This document shows, in pieces, positions 1-31,144 of a stretch of DNA of 64,000 nucleotides. The position numbers and the translations under genes were made by a program. Below the pieces are notes generated by a model. That model worked only from the letters and a program-made list of their open reading frames with translations. It was not told where the DNA came from and searched no databases. How positions within the stretch are numbered: position 1 is the stretch's first letter; every line of letters starts with the position of its first letter. The stretch comes from Metridium senile (taxonomy: Eukaryota; Cnidaria; Anthozoa; Actiniaria; Metridiidae). Location of the stretch: assembly GCA_949775045.1 (NCBI GenBank), contig OX459096.1:43928379-43992378 (forward strand), given 5' to 3'.

Positions 1-250
1 TCCTTTCCTTAGGCAAATAGTAATGTTTGGCTTAATTGAAAATTGCAATAACACTGTGAAATACACATATTGTTATCCCAGAACAGTGTAAATGTTAATG
101 GTTTTAAAGTTAGCACATATTCTTGAATTAAAGCGGATGAGATAGTAGATTTGATATAATCAAAGATATACAACTCACAATGGGAATCGATATCTGAAAA
201 GGGTGTTTATCATACTAAATTGATTATTGGTGCTACATTTAAAAGCCATC

Positions 251-1033
251 AAGGAAATAGAAATAATCATATGTATCTCACAACTTTGCGAAATCTATTG
301 TTATAGATTGTTTTTCTACAAGTAATTTCAGATTTGGGCCAATATCGAATACTCTAGAATTGACTTTATGATCAAATCGTGCTCTTAAGAGAAACTCAAC
401 TGAAACGCAGTCCTTTTAGCAACAAGAAAGAAGCTTTTTAGCAGAACAACTTCCGTTTAAACATCAATTAGCATGAATATGGTGTACACTTGGTTACATA
501 GATTAGTAACAACTCGGCGCACCTGTACCGCGAAGTATGGGTGGCTATCTTCCTTACCCATGACGCGATATCCTGTGAATTTACCAACAAACAGATCGGG
601 TATGGCAATTTCATATGATTGCATTTTTATAATTCAAAAGTATAAAGAAAGTATAAGGAAATAGAAATAATCATATGTATCTCACAACTTTGCGAAATCT
701 ATTGTTATAGATTGTTTGCTACAAGTAATTTCAGATTTGGGCCAATATCGAATACTCTAGAATTGACTTTATGATCAAATCGTGCTCTTAAGAGAAACTC
801 AACTGAAACGCAGTCCTTTTAGCAACAAGAAAGAAGCTTTTTAGCAGAACAACTTCCGTTAGCATGAATATGGTGTACACTTGGTTACATAGATTAGTAA
901 CAACTCGGCGCACCTGTACCGCGAAGTATGGGTGGCTATCTTCCTTACCCATGACGCGATATCCTGTGAATTTACCAACAAACAGATCGGGTATGGCGAT
1001 CTCATATGATTGCATTTTTATAATTCAAAGTAT
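251..1033. repeat. Tandem duplication of ~0.4 kb (two copies)
   Basis: The segment starting near 251 is repeated starting near 655, a spacing of about 404 bases. The copies are almost identical: copy 2 lacks about 12 bases just before the GCATGAATATGG block and differs at a few single positions. Both copies contain the same minus-strand exon-like reading frame, at about 523-624 and 914-1015. The near identity points to a recent event. Confidence 0.9.
914..1015 (-). CDS. Exon-like fragment, possibly PX-domain-like (copy 2 of 2)
   Basis: On the minus strand a frame reads MQSYEIAIPDLFVGKFTGY, then RVMGKEDSHPYFAVQ, and is followed by a good splice-donor context (CAG then GTGCGC) at 914/913. The GYxVM stretch followed by a PYFxxQ pattern is reminiscent of the start of a PX domain such as that of SNX16-type sorting nexins, but the match is weak and I do not claim the family. 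The same peptide is encoded in copy 1 (about 523-624). If it is an exon, the rest of the gene lies to the left, outside the window. I see no clear acceptor, so the start is uncertain. It may instead be an exon remnant. Confidence 0.25.
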
Positions 1034-2169
1034 ATTTCATTACACGAAAGATTGAGTTGAAAGGCAAAAGCCGACCAATTCCAGATCCAATTTAATATAA
1101 CTAGTGCCCGATTCAATTTCATATACTATAAGTGCAGCAAAGCAATTCCAGATATTCCCGATCCCATTTCATATACTATGCAGAGTGTAGTCGAGCATTT
1201 CAGTCCAGATTCAACAATTTCATATACGAATAGTGCAGCTGACCAATTTCAGATCCAATTTAATATGAGTGCAATGTGATATTTTTCTCCTAAGAAGGAT
1301 TAATTATTACAGCCCCAAAGTCAATAAGCTGGTTTGAACTATTTGTGTACAGAGTATAAAGCTTACCTGCAATGATTTCTTGTAGGAACACCGATACTCT
1401 TCGTGTATATGTCGCTCGTATTTGCTGTATACATGCATTTATATGCCGTTTGATTTATAATAAATGATCATCTGTTGAAGATAATTGTATTCTTTGCGAC
1501 AGGAAGCGCCGCGGTCAGTAGAAAATGGCGAGCGAAAAAAAATACCAATTCCTGATTATGACCATTCCCGTTGAAATATGTCTCATCTTTGCCTCAACAT
1601 GTAATCTTTCTAATCCTCTTATTAGTTAGCACAATTAGTTATTTCATAATTGTTGTCTGATTCTTAAATGTTCAATATATTCAGTTATATCTCATTTTAT
1701 TTCTCATATTGTTTTTAATATGCTTGTCACCACTTGATAGATTCCGTTAATTATAGCTTGTTAATAGTTTATTGATAATCAGTTCTTTTTCAAAATGTTT
1801 ATGGTATAGACTACCGACTGTCGATCGGGCAGCTTTTGTTCTAATAGGTTTATACGTACCATTAATTAGTTTATATTAAGCTTGCTTGATAAGCACAGTA
1901 TTTGACTTTCAATTTAAACTGTGCGCTTTAATTGTCCGCGCCTCATTATACAAACTCTAACTATCATCTACAGTACAATAGAAACTGAAAAGGATTTCAA
2001 AGAGATGCGAACTTCAATTCATTGTTAGTTAATACTGAACACAATGTGTGTTAATATACTGATAGCCAGGACTTCAAGGAGAGGTGATGGGAGGGGAGGG
2101 TGAAAGGAGGGAGAGAAGGGCTCCCACCCCAACCCCTTCCCTCCCTTTCTCCCAGTGCCAGCTATGAAA

Positions 2170-2435
2170 GGCTACAATCATGTGCAAAATACCATGGGAC
2201 ATTATCTGGTTTTTACATGAAAAATATTTCAACATCATTTTTTCCGTTTCCCCCTCTCCCCCGTATCAATGTTGAATTGTGGGAATGTGAAACGGTTGTC
2301 ATTTGAAAGACCAATGAACATTGCTTAGGGGGGAAGGGGGTTTGCAACTCAAATTGATAGATTTTGTATATTTTTTGAAACGAAAACGAAAACGCTCATA
2401 AAAATGTCCCAACAATTTTGCACATGATTGTAGCC
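2170..2435. mobile_element. MITE with CTACAATCATGTGCAAAAT termini
   Basis: The element begins GGCTACAATCATGTGCAAAA and ends with the reverse complement, TTTTGCACATGATTGTAGCC, so the terminal inverted repeats are about 20 bases. Inside the repeats GGGACATT pairs loosely with AATGTCCC. There is no coding capacity. A second copy at 25736-25967 shares nearly all of the interior, which confirms that this is an interspersed family. The transposase type cannot be named from the termini. Confidence 0.85.
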
Positions 2436-3632
2436 AGAGAAAACATGCAGGCTTTCTTTAGTTCCGCTGGGGGGAAATAGGAGTGAAAGAACGTCTGTTT
2501 TCTCAGGCTATGAGTGAACTTTTGAACTGTTGTTTATTTACATATTGATACATATATACAAAATAACAAATATGTTTATCATAAATATAAAAAGCCATGC
2601 AGTTATTTACAAATAGAAGGTATATATAGAAAGGATGAGAAGACATGTGTGTGGTTGTCGAAATAGTTAAAACTTTCTGGTCGACAGCCACCTACTACGG
2701 TGATAAATAATTTATTTTTATAGATTAAACCTGTGGCCAAGAGCCTATGAAACTATTTAATAAATATAGGAAAACTAAGCTTTATATATTATTGAATAAA
2801 TCAATAAATTCCTAATTGAAATTATATAATTAAAGTATATATATGTATATAGTGCTGGGTGCCCAAAGATTAATTAACAGCAGATAGATTCTACCAGATC
2901 TTCTTTGTTGGTGTTTGTGCCATCAGCACTATTAACTTTGATACAGGTAGGTTGTTTTTTTCATCAGATCTTTATCAAAGTTAATGAAACTGATGCATAA
3001 AACATCAATCCTTTATTGGGATTTAAAGGTCTGTACATGTGACCACAATGGCAAATATTGTACTTGTACACATATGCTAATGTTAAGTGCCGTCAAAGTT
3101 CTATACGAGATAGTAATTCATTTCCATGCATGTATACAGCTAAATTAGCCGGAACTAGCTCATCTTCCTGTGGGATCAAGGCGACATGGATTCCCATTCA
3201 CTAAAGCCGGTAATGCTAATAGTCGCCTATAGCTGTTGATTTAATAATTTTTCAACCCGACTAAACGACAAAGACAACAACAATATTGTAGCACGCAATT
3301 TTTCATATGTCTCTATAGTTGCAAGCTCGCCGTTAATAAGGCACGGCTACTTTTTAGAAAGGCACAGGAAGGTCTTTAAAGTCATGTGCATGCGTTTCGC
3401 GTGGCGTATAGCCAACAACAAAAATAAGGAAATGGTGATCCCGGGTCTGAATTGGGTAGCCCGAGTAGCAATTGGTTAATAAGTCGGGGATAGAAAAGAA
3501 AAACAAAACTTTCTTCCAGCCATTCTGTTAAAGCTCTCTCGCTATATTTATTGTCTCCTTACTCAACGTACTAATTTCTATTTTTACAAGAATTATTTTC
3601 ACTAATTTCAACTTGATAATTTGTTAACGTTC

Positions 3633-4175
3633 ACTTGTTTGTTTGTATATTTGCCTGTCTGTTTGTCTGTTTTGCTTACTTGTTTATTTGTTTGTTTGTT
3701 TACTTGTTTGTTTACTTGTTTGTTTATTTGTTTGTTTGCTAACTTGTTTGTTTATTTGTTTGTTTGTTTATTTGTTTGTTTCAGTCCTATATTTGCCTAT
3801 CTGTTTGTGTTTTGTTTACTTGTTTGTTTGTTTGTATGTATGTTTATTTGTTTGTTTGTGTGTTTGTATATTTGCCTGCCTGTCTGTTTTGTTTACTTGT
3901 TTGTTTATGTTTGTTTGTTTGTTTGTATCTTTGCCTGTCTGTTTTGTTTACTTGTTTGTTTGTATGTTTATTTGTTTGTTTGTGTGTTTGTGTGTGTGTT
4001 TGTATATTTGCCTGTCTGTTTGTCTATTTTGTTTACTTGTTTGTTTGTTTGTTTGTTTACTTGTTTGTTTATTTGTATGTTTGTATATTTGCCTGTCTGT
4101 TTATTTGTTTGTTTATTTTATTTATTTTTTTTATTTGTATGTTTGTATATTTGCCTTCTGTTTGTCTATTTTGTT
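3633..4175. repeat. TTTG-rich low-complexity array with higher-order unit
   Basis: The block is built from TTTG with interspersed TATATTTGCCTGTCTG, which recurs about seven times at irregular 60-140 base spacing. Long open frames across it encode only repeats of F, V, C and L and are artefacts of the repeat. A shorter related array lies at 4630-4770, so the last exon of gene A is flanked on both sides. Confidence 0.9.
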
Positions 4176-4380
4176 TGCCGGTTGCTTATAAACTGTTCAT
4201 TTGCGATTGCTGTTGATCGCTCACGATCGCCCAATTTTTGCTGTTCCGATTGTTTACATAAAATCGCTCAGGATCGCTGTCACCATCATCGGACGATCGT
4301 TAGCGATTGTATGGAAGCAGTTATTTATAATAATATTATACACTATGTTCTTGCATGAAGTAGGATTCCGTGTCCAGTAG

Positions 4381-9591
<5,211 letters not shown>

Positions 9592-12497
9592 TTCTCCTTC
9601 TTTAGGATTAATCTACAACAGTCCGAATGATTAAATAAAGTAAGACACTTAAGGTTGTCCTATCTCTTTCCAACCATGATTCCTTGCCAGTCGATATGTA
9701 ATGAAGAACCTGATTTGTCACAATCAAACTAATAAGCTATAAAACCACAGTGAATGGACTCTCAGTTCAAGCCAGCAAGATTTCTAGTTGAGAATCAGAA
9801 CAGGGAATACATGGCGTAGAGGCTCACGCCACGATTTGCTGGTAGGGTTATTTTCTAAGACTGTGTTCTCAGTTCACACTCAACTATAACACATCAATTC
9901 ATATACCTGTGAATAGATCTTGAAAAGACGAATATAACTATGCCAAATTTGTGTAGATTTCCTTGGAAATAAAGGACCACGGGGACTTAGAAGTTAAGAA
10001 TGAGAATCGCTTGGCTGCTAAGCGCCTGCCAGCTATGATGTGTGGACACAAGGTGTCAAGTTCGCATGTCAATAGATGACGTCACTCAATCCAAGTGACG
10101 TCTCGTTTAAATCTCTAAATTTTCCTATTAGATAAACTATTCGCTTCTAACCAATCAATGTGTTGGTGCCATTGAATTTATAATGAAGACCGTCGAAACA
10201 TCTGCTGGTCGTTGCCATGGTATTCATCTGTCTTGCTGTTAAGATCTGTAAGGGGCGAGAATTTTGTGCATTTAAACCAAAACCTGGGACACTATCCACT
10301 GGGGAAGTAGAATCAACAACTCGTCAGTTGCATTATTTATTATATCATTATTTGAAAACGTCAACTCTGGTATACTCCTCGAGCTGAGTATCTGAGATGT
10401 TACAAAACATTTCTCATAGTAGAACTTAAATGATTAATTTCCTTGGCTAGTAGTAATAATAATAATGATAATGATATTTTGTGTGTATGATTATGATTCT
10501 AATAATAGAGCTTTCTTTTAAAAAAACACATAAAACTTAAGTTTCCACAAAATGTTCACAAAGTTTTAACAAATTATAGTAAGAAAATGTTTTAAAACAT
10601 GAGTTTATAACTGATATGTCCCGGTATCAAGTTTGTGCGAAATAGGCGAGTAATTACATTATTTGGATTTCCTTTATTAAAAATTTACTACAAATCCTGT
10701 TTAAAGTAGTCACTATAATATAGGCAACTTTCAAATAATGGCTTGTTCAAATTGTGTATGCAATTAGGTTACGGATGATAGCACATCGTAAACATAAAGT
10801 CTGTGATTTGTGAACTGGGTATGTGTGCTTTAACAATTTGACAGAAAAATTACCAAAAAAGGTCTTTTTCAGGTTTGTATCTGCGAAAATGCCTCCTTCT
10901 CAAAGCATCCAAGTGTTTTCTATAAGTGAATGCTTCAATTGTTTCGTGTAAATGCTAGCGGTGATTGTCATTCCTTAGGTAATTGGATGCAAGAATTGAA
11001 AAGACTTTTGTTTGTGTGATTTGTTTGGATTATCGGCTTGTCGTTTATGATAACCTTTGTCATTAGGTGAGTATTGTCAACAAACACAAGCTTAAACAAC
11101 ACTGAACCACCATCATTCAATATATTTGATATTCATTATTCGATATTCTATTAGCAAAACAAAAACCCTCCGTGAATTTACGAGAAATAATATAATTCCT
11201 TCAAAGGACAAGCAAGAACATTATTAACAAACAGCTTTGTGTTAATCCTAAAAAAGCATCAACTATGTGACTTAATGACGAGGGTCGTAGAATAACAGTA
11301 AGCTAAGAAACTATAAGGATTAGCAGTAAAACTGTAAACACAATTTGAATGTTTTTGTTTATAATCCAAAAATGAGAAAATATATGAAATAAAAATGGTT
11401 TTAGTTTGAAGGATATATTTTAGTCACTCAAACACAATGTTCTTTAAAAAGCAACACTTTTAAGCATACTAAGAACAAAAAAGCATTTTATTTTTTATAT
11501 TTTACACAACACAAAATACTACAAATATTACATCAATAAGAAGAGCTAGCAACAAACAAAAATGTACATCTACTTACATTATAATTAATTCTATTATATT
11601 GCAATAAATAATAAATATTTGATAAGCTATAATCATATTTGCTTTGATTTTAGTGAATTCAAGGCAGTGCTTTTTAATATAAACTTTTGAGCTTAAATAA
11701 TAAACGAATCTATCACCCCCTACCCTCATATTATATGTACATTAACAAGCCAATTTCTTTATACATTTTCTGCTACTTTAAAAGCATTTCAGAAAATTCA
11801 ATCTTAATTATTAAAAGCTACTGGTTTGCACTATTTATATTAACCTATTCACTATTTCGCTATATTGCATCGTTGAAGACTTCGGTAGTTTATATATTAT
11901 GATACTAAACAGGTTGCATATTTGTGGTTTTCTAGTCAATTCCTGGTTGCAAATTTATATACAAAACTTTTGAACTTAGAGATTCTGTAATGGGCTTTTA
12001 AGTTTTAAGATCTGACTGCCGCGAAACACTTGTCTTGGAAAGTTATGATCTTCAAAAATGTTAATGATTAGTATTCAATTAGATCTAAGTGAAAGAAGAG
12101 AGGGGAAAAGAGGTAGAAAAACAGCTTAAAATAGACAAGAAAATGGCTAAACATGCAACTAGAGTATGACAAGAGAACGGAGAAATGGTTTAACAATTAG
12201 GAAGAAACATGCAACTAGGGAATGAAGAGAGAACGGAGAAATGGTTAAACAATTAGGAAGAAACATGCAACTAGGGAATGACGAGAGAACGGAGAAATGG
12301 TTAAACAATTAGGAAGAAACATGCAACTAGAGAATGAAAAGAGAACGGAGAAATGGTTTAACAATTAGGAAGAAAGAGGGAAAACGATTTGAAATAATGC
12401 GAAAGGAGTAAAATGTGTGTTTCTCTACACCCCTTGTTATACAATGTACAATCATTTCAAATAGCTGCATAATAGGAATATACTGTGTTTTACAAGT
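9592..12497. other. Intergenic stretch between UBE2E genes A and B
   Basis: AT-rich sequence between the 5' end of gene A and the stop codon of gene B. Short ATAAT/GATAAT runs are present near 10450. A 56-bp tandem repeat lies near the gene B end. I recognise no coding exon or RNA gene. The gene A promoter must lie near the 9592 side, but I see no clear TATA box. Confidence 0.5.
12151..12372. repeat. 56-bp tandem repeat (about four copies) downstream of gene B
   Basis: The unit contains AAACATGCAACTAGGGAATG followed by GAGAACGGAGAAATGGTTAA and ACAATTAGGAAG. Four copies differ at a few positions (GACAAG, GAAGAG, GACGAG, GAAAAG variants). The array lies about 125 bases past the gene B stop, so it may be inside the 3' UTR. 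Confidence 0.92.
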
Positions 12498-18282
<5,785 letters not shown>

Positions 18283-21200
18283 CTGTGCAGCTCTTAGAAA
18301 GCACTGAAAAAAAAACGGGAAAATTAACTAAACCGGTCAATGAATGATGTTTTTATATGGTTTACAAACCTTGATTAAAGAGGAAGATTTGGAGTTAGCT
18401 GTAAACTTAATAGGAATTACTAGTTCCTGAAAAAGCACTTCGTAATCTATCAAGCAACGAATCAAACTAGTTTATTTTTTATACTTTTTCATAAAATAAA
18501 TATCAATCATCGTATACAACTATCCACCTTCTACAGCTGGTTAATCTTTACATGTTAACGTTAACATGGCGGATACGGCTGATCATCGCGGCTTTCAATA
18601 TATTAGTACATGAAAATAGAACTCAAAAGTACACCCCAAGAAAAGAAATTCATACCTTCGTGTATACTATGGATAAATGAACCAGTGTAGTAAAATTGGA
18701 TCCTTTTTTCGCCGCAAAACACCAGTAATACGAAGACAAAGAGAGAGATTGTGTCAAACACGACCGCTTATCTGTTAGTTCGTGCCCAGTCCGCCTATAT
18801 AAGGAATGCACTCTGTGTTTGCTAACAGACTAATTCCGTATTCCCTTGGGAATAAAACAATTAATACGAGTGGTGTTGATTGATTCGCACCGAGCGCTAT
18901 CTCCTAAAGTTTTTCCTGTGATATGTCTGGATTAGATTTTCAGTGTACAAGTTTGCAACCACTAAATTATTTAAGCACAATTTTAGTTTGTTTCAATTTT
19001 TTGCCTATTTGTAATAAAATTGGTTCGTCAATCAAAGTTAATGAAGTCACGAGATATCGTACGCTTTTAAAAGGCCAAAGTACTCCGGCTCTTCATATTC
19101 GAAATTATCCGGGATTAAATTGAATCATTTTACAAATAGCTTGGATTCTGTGGTTTCGCTACTGATCAGGCACTTAGTAATATCAAGAGAATCCAAAAGC
19201 ACATGTACGGAAACTTTTTTAGAAGTTGAGCGCTTTATTTTCACTTGGGTTTTATAATTCCTGACTTAAATATGAGTCAATCTCAATGTTTAGACAGCCG
19301 CTATTATGCCTTGAGCCCCGGTGTTGAGCTCTCTTCTCTCGTCTAAAATTCACTCCACGGGGAATTGTCAGAGATGGTGTAAATATTGCTAGTCATTACC
19401 ATAAACATTAATAAAACCAGTAACATCAATAAATTGCAATTCCACTATTTATCGATCTCCAAGTCGAGCTGCAAAGAATGTGTCTTTGAGTAAGCTTTGT
19501 GACTATGGGGGCAATCAGTTAATGTCTTGAAGGGCCAGTACGCACTTGAAAGGTTTTTCGGTTTTCAGCACACGAACCGCGAACAACTACTCAGCGAATT
19601 TTCCCTCTTTAGTACAATTCCGAGTTGTTGCTCCTCTTGTTTCTGATCACGATAGGTAATGCCGTGTTTCATTTCAGTAATCTAGTAAATGATTTCCTGA
19701 ATATTCCATGAAACTTGATGAATTAAGTCATACCATAGTACAATCCTAGAATATCTATAGCTAGAGCCCGAGTTTGCAATTTGATTAGGATAGTTATTTT
19801 ATCCATTGTGCTTCAATAGTATGTTCAAATATAAGCAACGCCATGAACAAATAAACTTGCAAGAATATTTGTACTTAGAAAACGAGTTCTTATTACATAG
19901 GTTTAATCCGTTAGTTTCGGAGTTAGTTAGTGCACGAGTCAGTAATGATTTCATTTTCACTGTCAACCCGCGTTTCATCAACATAATAGTGGTCCAAAAT
20001 AAACTCATATAACACTTATATATTGGCTCACTAATCGATTTCTTTACATATTCTGATTTTCTAAACTGAAACTACATACTTAAAATTATTCTATTACTTC
20101 TCTCGTAGAGGATGTAGTACTTACGAGACAAAAAAACCGTTTTCACTGTAATATACTCATGATATGTAAAAAAGTGAAAATAAATAGAACATTTTCAAAT
20201 ACTAATGAAGCAGGATGCGGAAACTGATATAGATCGAATGCAAAGCAAGCGGATTGTTGAATGTATAAATTAACTGCTTCTTGAATATCGATTGCTGCAG
20301 AATTCGTTTCGTTTTCTTTTACTTATAATTTATTTATCATCTTTTTTATGAGCTCAAGAGGTTTAGTTTAACTTACTGTGTAAATCATTGCTTATTTAAA
20401 ACTGTCTAGTTCGCGTGTGAAACCAAACCTTACATGGTCAGTAACCGCAATTCAGAAATTGTTATCGCCGTGCTACTCGGTTAGAGATCAATGCCTAGAT
20501 CTCATATTAAACCGCTCTAAATTCTACAATAGGAGTGACTGGAATAATTGGCAGACTACTAGTAAATCCCTTGTAACTCCTATTCCCTTTAGAAGGCTTT
20601 CCCTCTATGGCATGAGTAAGGTATTTGCCTTCACCGCAAACCACAGCTCTCCGGGCACTGCTATTTTTTAGGACCTCTAAGAAAGGGTTACAAAAACTTA
20701 TTTGATACTAAAGCAAATCTATCTAGATAAACCAGGAATCACAAAGTTATCGACCAGTTAAATACAACCCAAATCTCGCTCTGATTGGCGACTTTGGTAA
20801 TTCTTTCAAACGAATAATTGTGCTTTTGTGTTAGGTATAATTAAGAAGTGACGTATTGGTGACAAGCCGTTTTGACAGCCAAACGAACCCTTTCAAGTGC
20901 AACCAAGCCACTGCCGAGCGACCGAGCTCAGTCAGTTCTTAACTTCAAATTGTGAATACTGCTTTGTAATTAGTCCAAATCAGCCTGAAACCTACAGGTA
21001 TATATCACCAACAGTTCAAAATTCATGTAGGTATATTAAGTGCTGTAGTTAATGATGAGTTTCACACAATATGGGTTAAGGTAAATTGTGGGTGCTTCTC
21101 ATTGAACTGGTCGGGAGCCGCCATATTGGGCTGTTGTAAGGGTCTTATGCTCAAATCACTCATAACGATAAGAACATTCAAAATTATTAAATTTATTTTC

Positions 21201-21432
21201 CCTCATTTCTTTAAGTATACTGTATTCTAGATAAAGTTGATTACATATTTGAGATATTTGCGTTCGTTAGTCTAGTATTCATCCGCCAAAGTTTAACCAG
21301 CAGAGTCAACTCGATCCCCTTTGATGTCTAAAATTCCTCTTGTAATGTCAACTATCCATTGGACAATAGCGAGTGAATAGTCAATACAACATGGACTGTT
21401 TTATCTCTTGACTTTCAGCTCTATATCAAGCA
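18283..21432. other. Divergent intergenic region between UBE2E genes B and C
   Basis: The first coding exons of B (minus) and C (plus) face away from each other across about 3.1 kb, so both promoters should lie here. I see no obvious bidirectional element or CpG-rich block. A TATATAAGG sequence at about 18796 is followed 40-50 bases later by an AATAAA, an arrangement also found in LTRs. The small reading frames at 18923-19123 and 20417-20671 have no recognisable content. Confidence 0.5.
18756..18890 (+). other. Possible solo-LTR-like or promoter-like segment
   Basis: The segment begins TGTGTCAAACACG, carries CCTATATAAGG at about 18794, then AATAAAAC at about 18852. A TG start, TATA box and poly(A) signal in that order is the layout of a short LTR, but I cannot see a second LTR, a clear CA end or a target duplication. 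It could equally be a TATA promoter for an unannotated plus-strand transcript with a 66-codon frame from 18923. Confidence 0.2.
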
Positions 21433-28772
<7,340 letters not shown>

Positions 28773-28967
28773 AAGTATCTATTAGAATGAACTACATTAA
28801 TATTATTATATAGAAATGGTGATGTGTGAGAATAGCGTATACATCAGCATAGATTGGTGTTCATAATTTCCTCCCCAATCCCCCTATAATCCCCCCTATA
28901 ATTCCCCCTCGTTTTTTATTTTCATCATTTTATTTCATTTCAATCTAGCTACTGCTAAACCTATAGT

Positions 28968-29050
28968 CTCCCATACAGCTGCAGTGACGTCATACAACGT
29001 ATCGAATGTTGCATGACGACACAGAATACGGCTGCGTATAGGAGACTTAT
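28968..29050. mobile_element. Small inverted-repeat element (AGTCTCC...GGAGACT)
   Basis: TAGTCTCCCATACAGCTGC is roughly inverted by GGCTGCGTATAGGAGACTTA about 45 bases on. A related segment at 60177-60244 begins TAGTCTCCCTTACAGCC and ends GGGAGACTA. Confidence 0.55.
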
Positions 29051-29971
29051 CTCTCCACTTGTTTTGACTTACCGTTTCAGTCCAGATAATTAGGGAAATA
29101 TTGAAGCAACAGTAAAGAAAGGTCCATGTACGCGGGGATAACCACTTAATTAAATAAAAACAGTGTGGAAGAAACAAGCTCACACATTGAAAATGTAAAT
29201 ATGATATGATAGAATAACAACATTTCTGCATTATACGCACTTTAATACCACTGCAACAGATTGTCGTGATTACATTTGACATACAATCAAAATATGCTAC
29301 GAATAATTTAAGTTGATAAGAGGAAAACGTGTACTGATGTACTTTACAACCATTGGAATGGTGACTGCAGCCTAGGCAACGAACTGAGTGTTTTTGAAAT
29401 ATATATCAGTATCGCATACTATCGAGCGGGCTGAAAATAAACCACGAAGATTGTGAAATGGTCAATGCATGTACTGACAGACTAGTACTGTTGAGAATTT
29501 CTCAGAAAGTTAAGTGTAATGTGCATCCAGAAACTTGCCGACCCCAGAGAAACAATTTTTTTTTGTCGCGTAATTATCTTCTGTATAGCAAAATCTCCCC
29601 GGTACACCATCGTGATGAGATATAAAAAGATGGTCATGTAAAGCTCTGTTAGATTGAAAGACATATCACAATTCTTAATAAAACAAAGTTTTATAACGGC
29701 TGTTTCTAATAGAAGAAAACGCTCTTAAAGAGTACAAATATTACGAGAAAAAGGCGAAAAGAAAGTATAAATAGAAAATTAGATGAGTTGATAAGGAATA
29801 CGCTGTTGAGTTTAAAACTATCATTGATAACAATGAGTCAATTGTCAGTTTAGTTACGTTCGTTTATAACCAGCTGATATCATATCACCTATATAGATAT
29901 AAATACTGTTCTATAATGTATAAAACCCATCCATATATATTATATATATTCATAGTAAGATATACACAGAA

Positions 29972-30538
29972 TACAAACACTAAAAGCGTGAAATACTTTG
30001 CACTAATGAAGAAATAGAAAGAGCTTGCTGTGTGCAGTTATAAAAGCACGAGGGGTTTGACAGAACATGAGAAAAGAAGCACGGCAATTCCCATGTGCTT
30101 TTTAAATCTACACAATACAGCAAGCAATTTTTCGATTTCTTTTATTGATACACCCTTTCCGAGAAAGTTTGTCACCTGTGAAAAGCACACAAGCTAGTGG
30201 TGCAAAGGATCATGGATCAGTTCAGAAACTAAATGTGCATTCAGAACGCTTTTCTTGTTGTTTGATAAGTCAAAATGGACATTTCTCAATAACATATTGA
30301 AAAGTGTAGCAAAGTGGCCATGAAATCCCAGCTTTCTAATAAAGTATACATATGTTATCCACAATCCCCTGCGCTGCTTTTCACTTCACGGGTGACAAAC
30401 TTTCTCGGAAAGGGTGTATATCTGACATAAATGACATATATTTGATTAATATCCAAACGCATTAATCATTAACATCAAAGTTAAGAGTATGACTGTATGT
30501 CTGTGTTGAAAATATTGCATAATTTTAGTGTTTGTACT
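29972..30538. mobile_element. Outer MITE (ACAAACACTAAAAGYGTG termini), interrupted
   Basis: The left end ATACAAACACTAAAAGCGTG and right end TTTTAGTGTTTGTACT are inverted. The same termini bound the short element at 30614-30770. A different MITE (30149-30418) sits inside, so this copy seems to have been split by a later insertion. Confidence 0.6.
30149..30418. mobile_element. MITE with TACACCCTTTCCGAGAAAGTTTGTCACC termini
   Basis: The left terminus starts TACACCCTTTCCGAGAAAGT and the right terminus ends ACTTTCTCGGAAAGGGTGTA, almost perfect inverted repeats of about 28 bases. A TA dinucleotide follows the right end, but the bases before the left end are GA, so a TA target duplication is not clearly shown. 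A second copy is at 32805-33028. Confidence 0.88.
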
Positions 30539-30613
30539 TCAATGAATGTTGCATTCCCTATTGTATAAAACTGTTATATATTCACAGTAGACTAGCCAAC
30601 CATGTACGTACCG

Positions 30614-30770
30614 ATAACTAGAGTACAAACACTAAAAGTGTGCAACATAAATACCACTAAATACTGCTAAATTATGCAAATTCTTTTGTTCTCTATTGTT
30701 TAATCAACACTATTTAGTGGTAAATAGTACAAAGTATTGCACACTTTTAGTGTTTGTACTCTATAGTTAA
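30614..30770. mobile_element. Short MITE with ACAAACACTAAAAGTGTGCAA termini
   Basis: The left arm AGTACAAACACTAAAAGTGT is matched by the inverted right arm ACACTTTTAGTGTTTGTACT, with further pairing of TACCACTAAATA with TATTTAGTGGTA inside. It is a 157-base hairpin-forming element. Confidence 0.88.
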
Positions 30771-31065
30771 TATTAACTCTGAATACACTAATTAATTAAG
30801 ACTTTGATCAGATTCACGATGGCGAGAAATGGAAACAAGCTGTTTATTTTTCCCATAGCTTCCTCCGCACTAACCTCCTACACAGTCGTGCTTATATAGT
30901 AATATAGCAATATAGTCACGCAATGGTTTATAAACGTCTGAGTAGGAGGCTTTAATCGATCGACGGGCTCCCTGTGTTCCGCAGCCTGCGTTATTTGACG
31001 ATCGCTTAGTAATGCAGACTGTGCGGTGCTTTGAGATTTGACAGTCTCTCTCCAGTCTTTCATCA

Positions 31066-31144
31066 CAACCTCGTTCCTAGGGCCCTCTCCCTTCGCTTCA
31101 AAAAAAAGAAAGAGCGAAGGAAGAGGTCCCTGAGAACGAGGTTG
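31066..31144. mobile_element. Hairpin element CCTCGTTCCTAGGGCCCTCT
   Basis: ACCTCGTTCCTAGGGCCCTC is inverted by AGGTCCCTGAGAACGAGGTT, with CTTCGCT pairing AGCGAAG near the loop. There is no coding content. Confidence 0.7.

Larger units (their letters stand above)
1034..4380. other. Intergenic stretch left of UBE2E gene A
   Basis: No protein-coding exon is supported here. From about 1080 to 1265 there is a degenerate array of a CAATTTCATATAC / CCAGATCCAATTTAATAT motif. A MITE lies at 2170-2435, and a long TTTG-rich low-complexity array ends about 190 bases downstream of the gene A stop codon. The rest is AT-rich unique sequence in which I recognise nothing. Confidence 0.6.

Noticed and set aside
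3621..4358. Cys/Val/Phe/Leu-rich frames resembling membrane proteins
   Set aside because: All three frames stay open because the sequence is TTTG repeat; there is no splice or start context.
18923..19123. 66-residue frame downstream of a TATATAAGG sequence
   Set aside because: No recognisable protein content; the TATA-like site is reported only as a weak promoter or LTR candidate.
20417..20671. 84-residue plus-strand frame
   Set aside because: No recognised motif, no splice context, and length is within chance expectation for this much sequence.
28935..29282. 115-residue minus-strand frame
   Set aside because: Runs through a small inverted-repeat element and has no family signature.
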